DNA of 64,000 nucleotides, from contig OY781923.1 in the NCBI GenBank assembly GCA_963677225.1, forward strand, positions 434,001 through 498,000, written 5' to 3'. This document shows, piece after piece, positions 52,149 to 60,294 of this stretch (positions are counted from its first letter, which is position 1; every line of letters begins with the position of its first letter). The notes below the pieces were generated by a model. The model worked only from the letters and a program-made list of their open reading frames with translations. It had not been told where the DNA came from and did no database searches. This DNA comes from SABI01 sp028532915 (lineage in GTDB: Bacteria > Spirochaetota > Spirochaetia > Sphaerochaetales > Sphaerochaetaceae). Made by a program: the position numbers and the translations under genes.

Positions 52149-54131
52149 TTATAGATTATTCAGCATTTGAATTATGTTCTCTTGGGTGAAGTTAAACTGT
52201 TTTCCTAATTCTTCCGCGGGTCCTGATGCACCAAAATGGTCAACTGATAAGATGTTATTTTCGTTTGCTATTCTTTCCCATCCCATTTTAACGCCTGCCT
52301 CGACTACCAAAACTTCTACATTGTCTGGAATTAATCGTGAGCGATATTCATGAGATTGTTTGTAGAACATCTCTCGGTCTGGCATGGAAATTACTCGAAT
52401 ATTGTCAAATGAACTATCATTACTATTTGCTATTGTTTGTAATACCAAAGAGACTTCCGACCCGGTAGCGACAACAACTCTTTTGAGATCACTTGTTGCC
52501 TCTTTAGCGATATATGCTCCTTTCTTGATATTATCAAACCAATTAGGATCATCTTTCTTGAATACAGGAAGTCCTTGTCTGCTTAAGACTAACAGTGTGG
52601 GAGTCTTTGTTCTTGTGAGGGCAATATCCCAAATTGCAATTGTTTCTTCAGCATCTGCAGGTCTTTGAACTGATACATTTGGGATGGCTCGCAATGCTGC
52701 AAGATGTTCAATAGGTTGGTGAGTTGGCCCATCTTCTCCTACATAAATTGAATCATGAGTCAGTACATAGATGACTCCTAATTCCATGAGAGCAGAAAGA
52801 CGCAGTGCAGGGCGAAAGTAATCAGAGAAAGCAAGGAATGTTCCAATAAATGGGCGGAAGTGTCCATAGAGGAATAACCCGTTTGCAATAGTTGCCATGG
52901 CGAACTCTCTCACTCCATAATGGATATACTTACCACTTCTGTTTTTAGCTGAATATATAGGAGTATGTGGTGCGAGAGTTCGGTTTGGACCACTAAGATC
53001 TGCAGATCCTCCAACTAGATTGGTATATAGCTTTGAGTAGGATCCTATTGCATGTAAGGATGCATCTCTTGTTGATATGGCTTCATCTATTTTGTATCTA
53101 TTCGATACCATCTCTTTCGTTATCTCTACATGATGATTACTCTGTTCTAATTCTGTAGCTTTCTCTGGATTCTCTTGTTTCCATTGTGTATACATTTCTT
53201 GCCATAGGGAGTATTTCTCTAATTTTAAGGCCTCTTTTTTCTCAAAATATGAATGCACATCGGGGTCGACGTAAAACTTTTTATCTGGATCTTCGCCATA
53301 GTAGGCTTTTGTTTTTCTCAGTTCTTCTTCTCCAAGAGGAGAACCGTGAACATCTGGTGTCCCTTGTTTGTTTGGAGCCCCTTTTCCGATCACACTTTCG
53401 AGGATGATTAAGGTTGGTTTATCAGAACACTCTTTGGCTTGTTGGGTGAGATTGTTAATTGCTTCAAAATCATACATTGAGCATGATAACACTTGCCACC
53501 CATAAGAAAGATAACGTGAATGAACATCTTCAGTAAAACTAACTTCGGTTCCTCCATCAATTGAGATTTTGTTTGAATCATAGAACATGATCAGTTTTCC
53601 CAGTTGGAGATGTCCTGCGAGAGAGCAGGCTTCACTTGAAACTCCCTCAGAAAGATCTCCATCACCTGCTAAAATGTAGGTATAATGATCAAATATGTTG
53701 AATTTCTCTGTATTGTATGTCGCTGAAGCCATCGTCTCTGCGATTGCCATACCAACTGCCATGGCAACACCTTGTCCTAATGGACCGGATGTCGCATCGA
53801 CTCCAGGAGTTAATCCAAACTCAGGATGTCCTGCACATTTGCTTCCAATTTTTCGAAAGTTTTTAATATCTTCCAAAGAAACATCATACCCTGCAAGATG
53901 TAAATATGAATACAAGAACATTGATCCATGTCCTGCTGAGAGAACAAATCTATCACGGTTGATCCATAAAGGATCCTTGGAATAATAATTCATCGCATAA
54001 CCGTATAGATAAGCTCCGATTTCAGCTGCCCCTAAGGGTAATCCTGGATGGCCAGAATTGGCTGTCTGTATTGCATCAATTGCGAGTAATCTTGATGAGT
54101 TTGCTATTTTTTGCAGGCTTGTAATATCCAT
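52149..54131 (-). CDS. tkt: Transketolase, single-chain
   Basis: The 660-residue enzyme has full normal length. The N-terminal TPP domain shows GHPGLPLGAAEIG, SAGHGSMFLYS, TPGVDATSGPLGQG and GDGDLSEGVSSEA. The middle domain has YGVREFAMATIANG with the catalytic Glu, and DSIYVGEDGPTHQPIEHL. The C-terminal domain ends the chain. It interconverts pentose and other sugar phosphates. Placed between the dehydrogenase and ribulokinase genes, it would take ribulose/xylulose 5-phosphate onward. It is clearly distinct from the split enzyme at 14342-16122. Confidence 0.95.
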   Translation of the reverse strand: MDITSLQKIANSSRLLAIDAIQTANSGHPGLPLGAAEIGAYLYGYAMNYYSKDPLWINRDRFVLSAGHGSMFLYSYLHLAGYDVSLEDIKNFRKIGSKCAGHPEFGLTPGVDATSGPLGQGVAMAVGMAIAETMASATYNTEKFNIFDHYTYILAGDGDLSEGVSSEACSLAGHLQLGKLIMFYDSNKISIDGGTEVSFTEDVHSRYLSYGWQVLSCSMYDFEAINNLTQQAKECSDKPTLIILESVIGKGAPNKQGTPDVHGSPLGEEELRKTKAYYGEDPDKKFYVDPDVHSYFEKKEALKLEKYSLWQEMYTQWKQENPEKATELEQSNHHVEITKEMVSNRYKIDEAISTRDASLHAIGSYSKLYTNLVGGSADLSGPNRTLAPHTPIYSAKNRSGKYIHYGVREFAMATIANGLFLYGHFRPFIGTFLAFSDYFRPALRLSALMELGVIYVLTHDSIYVGEDGPTHQPIEHLAALRAIPNVSVQRPADAEETIAIWDIALTRTKTPTLLVLSRQGLPVFKKDDPNWFDNIKKGAYIAKEATSDLKRVVVATGSEVSLVLQTIANSNDSSFDNIRVISMPDREMFYKQSHEYRSRLIPDNVEVLVVEAGVKMGWERIANENNILSVDHFGASGPAEELGKQFNFTQENIIQMLNNL

Positions 54132-54171
54132 GGAGAACTCCTATAAAATCCTGTTTAGTGTCGTTGTTATG

Positions 54172-54260
54172 GGAGATGGGTCCTTCATCGTAGAATTATC
54201 CATTATTTGAGAATATGATTTCTCTGTAATCCTAGGTATAAATGAAGGCCCATATCTTCC
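54172..54260 (-). other. Long nested inverted repeat between dehydrogenase and transketolase genes
   Basis: GATGGGTCCTTCAT (54175-54188) pairs with ATGAAGGCCCATATC (54242-54256) with one bulge on each side. A smaller GAGAA/TTCTC hairpin (54209-54213/54220-54224) is nested inside. It occupies most of the 152-base intergenic gap and may be an attenuator or processing site. Confidence 0.4.
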
Positions 54261-54283
54261 TTTCTTATGCAATCTATTGATGA

Positions 54284-55051
54284 TTAATAGAGAGTGTATC
54301 CACCATCAACAACCATGACTGAACCAGTTGTGAATGTTGATGCATCACTTGCAAGATAGAGGGCAGCCGGAGCAATTTCATCTGTAGACCCATATCTTTT
54401 CATAGGAACTTCGTCTTTCCAATAATGGCGATAATCTTCATATTCGGTAGAGGCTATTTCTGTTTTAATGTATCCGGGAGCAATAGCATTTACTCTTACG
54501 TTGTATTTTGACCATTCAGCTGCTAATGATCTTGTGAGATGGTGAACAGCTGCCTTGGAGATACCATAAGGTGAATGCCACTGAGGACGATTGACAATGA
54601 TACCTGACATAGAACCAATATTAATAATTGAGCCTTTGTTTCTTTTTGTCATTTCACGTCCTACGATCTGACACATTTTCCAAACACCTTCTAAATTAAT
54701 ATCAAATAGTCTTTTCCATTCTGAATCTTCTAGGGTAAGAGCATCTGCATGGAACCCTATTCCAGCATTGTTTACAAGAACTTCAATTGGTCCAACTTTT
54801 TCCTCAATACTTTTTACAGTTTTTTCAATTTGAGCACGGTCTGATACATCTACTGTGAATGCAACGGCTTTACCTCCAGCTGCAGTGATCTCTTTTACTG
54901 CTTGCGCACTCTTTTCTTCATTTCGAGCCGCAATTACGACAGTTGCTCCAGCATCGGCAAAACCATTGGCAATAGCTCGTCCTATGCCTCTATTTCCGCC
55001 TGTTACAACCGCCACCTTTCCACTTAGTGAAAATTTGTCAATAATACTCAT
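54284..55051 (-). CDS. Short-chain dehydrogenase (polyol-type SDR)
   Basis: This is a 255-residue classical SDR with TGGNRGIG at 17-24, NNAG at 94-97, and catalytic S147/S149, Y162 and K166 (PYGISKAAV). AARNEEK after beta-2 is more compatible with NADP. The family includes ribitol, arabitol, sorbitol and gluconate dehydrogenases. Within an RbsABC-type importer operon with a ribulokinase, oxidation of an imported pentitol to a pentulose is the simplest role. Confidence 0.87.
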   Translation of the reverse strand: MSIIDKFSLSGKVAVVTGGNRGIGRAIANGFADAGATVVIAARNEEKSAQAVKEITAAGGKAVAFTVDVSDRAQIEKTVKSIEEKVGPIEVLVNNAGIGFHADALTLEDSEWKRLFDINLEGVWKMCQIVGREMTKRNKGSIINIGSMSGIIVNRPQWHSPYGISKAAVHHLTRSLAAEWSKYNVRVNAIAPGYIKTEIASTEYEDYRHYWKDEVPMKRYGSTDEIAPAALYLASDASTFTTGSVMVVDGGYTLY

Positions 55052-55179
55052 GTTTCTCTCCTTATACTCTTGAGTAGGTTATATAAATCTTAGCTCTTTC
55101 GCTCTATCAAATATTGCTAAACGAAAAACTACCAAATTATGATTTCTTATCTGTATAGTGTGTAATCTTCTGCGCTTCC

Positions 55180-56184
55180 TTAGCTATTGATCTTATGATT
55201 TTTCAGGAAATCGAAAGCTACTGCCAAAATGATCACAATACCTTTGATGATCATTTGGATATAGGAAGATATGTGTAATAGATTTAATCCATTACTTAAA
55301 ATACCGATAACCAATGCCCCAATTAAAGTCCCTCCGATAGTTCCAATACCACCTGTGAAACTCGTTCCACCCAATACTGCAGCAGCAATAGCGTCAGCTT
55401 CATATCCTTGACCAGCTGTAGGCTGACCTGAATACATTCGTGATGCCAACATGATTCCAGCTAATGCCGATAAGATTCCTGAAATCATATAGACTTTGAT
55501 CTTTAGATTTTTTATTCGGATGCCGGTAAATTTAGCTGCAGTGATGTTTCCACCAAGGGCATACATTCTTCTACCAAATCGTGTCCAATAGAGGATGATC
55601 GAAATAATGATCATTACGATAGCGACAACATAGATAGGAATGGGAATTCCAAGAAAATGGCCATTCCCAATTGAATTGAATACATCATTTGTACAGGCTA
55701 CAGATCTTCCATCGGTGATGTAGTATGCAACGCCTCTTATTGTTCCCATCATGGAAAGGGTTACTATGAAAGAAGGCATTCCTGTATATGCAATGATTGT
55801 TCCGTTGAGAAGTCCAATGACAGCTCCCAATAGCAGTGCGATGATAACTGCTAACACAAGAGGAACTCCTGATTCGATTAGCATGATAACGGCAACACCA
55901 CTTGCTCCAACAACAGAGCCTACCGTAAGGTCAATTTCTCCAATGATCAGAACAAAGGTCATTCCGAATGCTAATAGAGAATTCGTGCATATCTGTCTTA
56001 ATACTGTTAGGAGGTTCTTACTATTCAAAAAGGTTTCAGTAAAAATTGTTAATACAGCTGAAAGTACAAACAATCCGATTAAAATTCCCATATTGTTCTT
56101 AATAAATTTTGTTAATGGGTTCTTTTTAAGATATCTAGGTATTTTAATATTCTGAACTCCGTGTAAAGATTTAGCAATTTTCAT
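55180..56184 (-). CDS. Sugar ABC transporter permease (RbsC type)
   Basis: The 334-residue CUT2 permease has FVLIIGEIDLTVGSVVGA, the cytoplasmic loop ALGGNITAAKFTGIRIK, and AAVLGGTSFTGGIGTIGG near the C-terminus. Its ATG overlaps the stop codon of the ATPase gene (TAATG), giving translational coupling, and GGAGG lies within the ATPase gene end. It is the membrane channel for the pentitol/pentose importer. Confidence 0.92.
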   Translation of the reverse strand: MKIAKSLHGVQNIKIPRYLKKNPLTKFIKNNMGILIGLFVLSAVLTIFTETFLNSKNLLTVLRQICTNSLLAFGMTFVLIIGEIDLTVGSVVGASGVAVIMLIESGVPLVLAVIIALLLGAVIGLLNGTIIAYTGMPSFIVTLSMMGTIRGVAYYITDGRSVACTNDVFNSIGNGHFLGIPIPIYVVAIVMIIISIILYWTRFGRRMYALGGNITAAKFTGIRIKNLKIKVYMISGILSALAGIMLASRMYSGQPTAGQGYEADAIAAAVLGGTSFTGGIGTIGGTLIGALVIGILSNGLNLLHISSYIQMIIKGIVIILAVAFDFLKNHKINS

Positions 56185-57710
56185 TATTTTCCACCTCCAG
56201 ATGCATATTTCATAACTTGTTCTTGGGATATTCTTGATGAATTGTTATTGTGAAGTTCTCCGGTGATTTTACCTTCGTACATCACGAGAACTCGATTACA
56301 GAGATTGATTACTTCCTCTATTTCAGAAGAAATGAGAATAACAGAGACCCCTTCTTGAGCTAGCCTGTTAATTAGGTGGTAAATTTCTACTTTTGCCCCA
56401 ATGTCGATTCCTCGAGTTGGCTCATCTAAAATTAAAATACTTGGGTTTGTTGCTAACCATTTGGATATAACTACTTTCTGCTGGTTTCCACCTGAAAGTA
56501 ATTTGACTAGCTGATCTTCATTGGTCATCTTGACTGCAAGAGCATTTTTATAATGATCTACAATCTTGTTTTCTTTTTTCTTATTCAACCGGATAAATCT
56601 TATAAACTTTTCGAGAACTGAGATGGTTATATTAAATTTGATAGAATGGATTAAAAATAGTCCTTCAGTTCGACGACTTTCTGGTACATAGGCAAGACCA
56701 TGTTGAATTGCATCCCAGACATTTTGAATGTTTACATGCTCTCCATTAAGGAGAATTTCTCCACTATCAACCTTATCGATTCCAAAGATGGCTCTAGCTA
56801 GTTCTGTTCTACCAGCACCAACTAATCCGGAGAAGCCAAGAATCTCTCCTCTTTTCAATGAAAAACAAATGTCTTTAAGTTTTTTATTGTTAAGATGTTT
56901 TACTGAAAGGCAATCTTCATTGCTGATAGTATTTGTAATAGGGCTATATATTCCAGAAATCTCTCGTCCTACCATCATGGAGATGATTTTATCTTGAGTG
57001 AGGTTTGTAGCTAGGTCAGTCTTTACTAATTCTCCATCACGTAACACAGTAATCGAATCAGATATTCTGAAAATTTCATCCATTCGATGGGAAATATAGA
57101 TGATTGCAATGTTTGCTTTTTTTAATTTCTCTAATTGTAAAAAGAGTTGATCAATTTCTGTGTTAGTTAAAGAGGACGTTGGTTCGTCCATGACTATAAG
57201 TTTTTTTTCGGTTCGTATTGCTCTGCATATTTCAACTAATTGTTGTTTTGCCAAACTGAGGTCACCTACCTTATCCTGAGGGTCAATATCATTAATTCCT
57301 AAACTCTGTAAGGTCTTTTGTGCTTGTTTGACCATCTCCTTGTCATCAAGAAAACATTTGATTTTTCCAGATAACTCATCTCCCATGAATAAGTTATCTG
57401 CAACAGTCATATTTTCTGCTAAACAGATTTCCTGATGAATAATACCAATACCATATTTTTTTGCATCATGAACGCTATTAATATCTACAGGATTGCCGTT
57501 AATTATAATCTCTCCACCTGGGTCTTTTGTGTAAATTCCTCCGAGAATTTTAATCAATGTTGATTTACCGGCACCATTTTCTCCAATAAGTGCTCTTACC
57601 TCACCACTTTTAATCTTCAAATCAATATTTTTGAGAACTTTTGCACCAGGAAAAGTTTTATTTATGGATAACATTTCCAGAAAGTAAGTATTTGTAATTT
57701 TGGTTTCCAT
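56184..57710 (-). CDS. Sugar ABC transporter ATPase with two nucleotide-binding domains (RbsA type)
   Basis: The 508-residue protein has a first domain with GENGAGKSTLIK, LSLAKQQLVEICRAI and LIVMDEPTSSL, and a second domain with GLVGAGRTELAR, LSGGNQQKVVISKWL and ILILDEPTRGIDIG. This is the CUT2 layout. No clear ribosome site precedes ATG 57710, and a hairpin separates it from the binding-protein gene, both of which fit lower expression than the binding protein. Confidence 0.93.
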   Translation of the reverse strand: METKITNTYFLEMLSINKTFPGAKVLKNIDLKIKSGEVRALIGENGAGKSTLIKILGGIYTKDPGGEIIINGNPVDINSVHDAKKYGIGIIHQEICLAENMTVADNLFMGDELSGKIKCFLDDKEMVKQAQKTLQSLGINDIDPQDKVGDLSLAKQQLVEICRAIRTEKKLIVMDEPTSSLTNTEIDQLFLQLEKLKKANIAIIYISHRMDEIFRISDSITVLRDGELVKTDLATNLTQDKIISMMVGREISGIYSPITNTISNEDCLSVKHLNNKKLKDICFSLKRGEILGFSGLVGAGRTELARAIFGIDKVDSGEILLNGEHVNIQNVWDAIQHGLAYVPESRRTEGLFLIHSIKFNITISVLEKFIRFIRLNKKKENKIVDHYKNALAVKMTNEDQLVKLLSGGNQQKVVISKWLATNPSILILDEPTRGIDIGAKVEIYHLINRLAQEGVSVILISSEIEEVINLCNRVLVMYEGKITGELHNNNSSRISQEQVMKYASGGGK

Positions 57711-57760
57711 TCTTTTTCGCCCATAACCCTAATAATTGGTACTGTATATTTAGAATTTTA

Positions 57761-57802
57761 AGTGGCACGACACTCTCATTTCTTATATGAAGTCATGCCA
57801 CT
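57761..57802 (-). other. Hairpin between binding-protein and ATPase genes
   Basis: AGTGGCACGAC (57761-57771) pairs with GTCATGCCACT (57792-57802); all 11 pairs form on the transcript if one wobble is allowed. It lies 37 bases after the binding-protein stop and has no T-run. Confidence 0.6.
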
Positions 57803-57838
57803 ATAGATTTTAACTAAATTACAGGTTCTAGTTACGTA

Positions 57839-58777
57839 TTATTCAGCATTCTCAATAGTAATCAATTCAACAGGAACTTTGATGTCAGCTTCAACACTAT
57901 TTCCAGCTATAATCTGATATGCTGTTTCAACACTGATTTTACCAATGTCAACTGGATGCTGAGCTGCTGATGCTAACATTTTGCCAGCTCTGATGGCTGC
58001 TTTCCCATCATCTGATCCGTCAACTCCAACAATTTTAATCTGATCGAGTAGACCGGCACTTTGAACAGCTGCTGCACAACCAATTGCTGATGGATCATTC
58101 AAAGCAAATACACCAGTTAAGTTAGGATATGCTTGTAATATGTTCTCCATAACAGGTAATGCTGTATCGACCCCTGGCTGGATTTCTTGGGATTCAACAA
58201 TTTTCATTCCATCATATTTTGAGATAGCATCAATGAATCCATTTGCTCTGTCTAAACATACTGTTGCAACATTGTATGTAAGCATTGCAATCTGTCCTTT
58301 TTTACCAAGTTCTTTGGCTAGTTCTTCACCAATCAATTGTCCAGCCATATAGTTATCTGAAGCAACTGTAGAAACTACAGAACTTGCATCATCTACAGGA
58401 GAATTATAGGCAATGACAGGAATTCCAGCCTTTTTACATGCATCCAATGAAGCTTTAATCGCTTTTGAGTCAACTGGATCAACAAGCATTACTTTTACAC
58501 CTTGTTGAATCATATCCTCGATATCAGAAATTTGCTTTGCAACATCAAAGCCTGCATCCATTGCAATAAGTCTGTCACCTTCTTGCATCGCAGCTTCCAT
58601 ACCATCTAAAATATCAATATAGAAGACGTTAGATTGGTCTGCGATAGAAACACCAATTGAGATTCCGTCTGTTGACATTTCAGCAGACTCTTTCTCAGAT
58701 TGCCCTGTTGCCATGATTGGTCCAATACTTACAATTAGGACAACAAGTAGACAAATTACTAATTTGACCTTTTTCAT
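57839..58777 (-). CDS. Periplasmic sugar-binding protein (RbsB-like)
   Basis: The 312-residue product has a signal peptide ending near IMA-TGQSEKE and a type I periplasmic-binding fold. GVKVMLVDPVDSKAIKASL, IPVIAYNSPVDD, NDPSAIGCAAA and VGVDGSDDGKAAIRAG are the usual ligand-contact strands of ribose-type binding proteins. It starts after AAAGGAG and is the first gene of the leftward operon, divergent from the GntR-LacI regulator. A pentose, pentitol or related ligand is likely. Confidence 0.9.
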   Translation of the reverse strand: MKKVKLVICLLVVLIVSIGPIMATGQSEKESAEMSTDGISIGVSIADQSNVFYIDILDGMEAAMQEGDRLIAMDAGFDVAKQISDIEDMIQQGVKVMLVDPVDSKAIKASLDACKKAGIPVIAYNSPVDDASSVVSTVASDNYMAGQLIGEELAKELGKKGQIAMLTYNVATVCLDRANGFIDAISKYDGMKIVESQEIQPGVDTALPVMENILQAYPNLTGVFALNDPSAIGCAAAVQSAGLLDQIKIVGVDGSDDGKAAIRAGKMLASAAQHPVDIGKISVETAYQIIAGNSVEADIKVPVELITIENAE

Positions 58778-58843
58778 CGTGAAACTCCTTTATTTTTCGC
58801 CTTTTTTACTTTGCATATAGTAATTATTAGGCTGTAAAATTTA

Positions 58844-58858
58844 TTGGCGAACTGCCAA
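58844..58858. promoter_or_regulatory. Inverted repeat in the binding-protein leader
   Basis: TTGGC-N5-GCCAA lies 67 bases upstream of the binding-protein start, probably inside its transcript. It could be an operator or a small hairpin. Confidence 0.35.
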
Positions 58859-58888
58859 ACATATAAATATCTTTACATTAGAATATTC

Positions 58889-58902
58889 AAATGTCAACAT
58901 TT
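58889..58902 (-). promoter_or_regulatory. Perfect palindrome overlapping a -35 element
   Basis: AAATGTCAACATTT is a perfect 14-bp palindrome. On the minus strand it contains TTGACA (58897-58892), the best -35 candidate of the binding-protein operon. The matching -10 is weak (TAAAGA about 16 bases on). A repressor bound here would block the promoter. Confidence 0.5.
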
Positions 58903-58940
58903 ATTTTACTAATACTTTTATATAAATTTACATTTAGGGG

Positions 58941-58963
58941 CGGTAACATTTACAATGTTATCG
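58941..58963. promoter_or_regulatory. Candidate operator of the GntR-LacI regulator
   Basis: TAACATT (58944-58950) and AATGTTA (58954-58960) form a perfect inverted repeat around TAC; CG outside each arm adds two more symmetric pairs. It lies 32 bases upstream of the TATAAT at 58995-59000 that probably serves the regulator gene. The half-site AACATT also occurs in the palindrome at 58889-58902. Confidence 0.55.
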
Positions 58964-59023
58964 ATTCTTAGTAGCATTATTCTTAGTATTGTCATATAAT
59001 ACGGCTATTAGGGAGGGTTTCTT

Positions 59024-60106
59024 TTGTCAAAGCCAAATCTTTACCAGAGGATATATCTTGATCTCGTGGAACAATTAAAAAGTCCAATTTATAATGTGGG
59101 TGATGAAATACCCACCGCTGTTGAACTGGCAAGTAGATATTCTGTGTCTCGTCCCACAATACATAAAGCATTAAAACAGCTTCAGGATGAGGGTGTTATA
59201 AAAAGTAGAGCAGGGCAGGGAAGTCGTTTAATACGAAAACCGATGAAAGAACAATCGGAAAACAAGATCTTTGGATTAATATTTCCTCTTCTCAGAATGG
59301 AGGGGCTCTTCAGCCGTCTGGCAATTTCAATTGCTAGTTTATCTGATAAGTATAATTTCAATATACTTTGGGGAGGACGATTCTTTGAAGGGTCGATAGA
59401 TTTTAGTAGCTTATCTAGATTAACCGATTTTTACATTGAACAAGGTGTCGATGGAATCTTTATGTCTCCAGTTGAATTAACAGATGACCGCTATGAGATA
59501 AATTCCTATATCCTTAATAAACTCAACAAAGCTGGTATCCAAACTATTCTAATTGATGCAGGTGTCACTGAATTCCCTGAAAATATTGGTCATGACATTA
59601 TCTCGATCGATAATTTTAGAGCTGGGTATACCTTAGCGCAACATATGCTTTCAAATGGGTCAGAAAGAATTGATTTCTTTACCATGCCCAATGTAGGGAG
59701 AACAGTGAAAATGAGGCTTATGGGTGTTCAGGCAGCGTTGATAGAGGCTGGAATTCATCCAAAGAGAGATTGGATACATTTAATAACTGAGGAAGATGAT
59801 ATTGAAGTAAAATTAAAGACTGTTGGCTCGAAGAATCTAATTACATCCAATGACTTCCTAGCTGTAAGAATAATGAAAATAATACAAAGTAAATCATTTT
59901 CTATTCCAGAAGATTTTAGAATTGCAGGATTCGATGGGTCCCCAATTGCTTCTGAAATGAACCCAAAACTCACAACAATTAATCAACCTTGTGAAGACCT
60001 TGCTACACTTTCGGTAATCAGTATGCTTGAGCGATTGAAAAATCCAGAGAAACCACCTTGCCAAATCCTTTCTAATTTTGAATTAGTTCTTGGAGAATCT
60101 ACTTAA
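59024..60106 (+). CDS. GntR-LacI chimeric regulator (AraR-like)
   Basis: The 360-residue protein has a GntR winged helix at residues 1-70 (PTAVELASRYSVSRPTIHKALKQL, then AGQGSRLI) joined to a LacI-type periplasmic-binding sensor (SNGSERIDFFTMP, IPEDFRIAGFDGSPI, TTINQPCEDLATLS). This is the AraR arrangement used for arabinose and related sugars. Translation probably starts at TTG 59024, since GGAGGG sits 6 bases before it and no better ATG exists. It is divergent from the pentitol/pentose operon, which it likely represses. Confidence 0.9.
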   Translation: MSKPNLYQRIYLDLVEQLKSPIYNVGDEIPTAVELASRYSVSRPTIHKALKQLQDEGVIKSRAGQGSRLIRKPMKEQSENKIFGLIFPLLRMEGLFSRLAISIASLSDKYNFNILWGGRFFEGSIDFSSLSRLTDFYIEQGVDGIFMSPVELTDDRYEINSYILNKLNKAGIQTILIDAGVTEFPENIGHDIISIDNFRAGYTLAQHMLSNGSERIDFFTMPNVGRTVKMRLMGVQAALIEAGIHPKRDWIHLITEEDDIEVKLKTVGSKNLITSNDFLAVRIMKIIQSKSFSIPEDFRIAGFDGSPIASEMNPKLTTINQPCEDLATLSVISMLERLKNPEKPPCQILSNFELVLGEST

Positions 60107-60294
60107 TATATGAGGTTATTCTTGATAAAACATTTGATGTGATTGTGAACATGTCTCCCTGTTTTCAGTAGTTATGAAAATTCTCACATATTTCATACTC
60201 TTTATACATACTTGCGTAACCGATTTCTCATATCTGTGCACTATCGTTACCTGTAAGCGTTCACCTGGTTACGAACGTGAAGGAGAAAGAGAGA

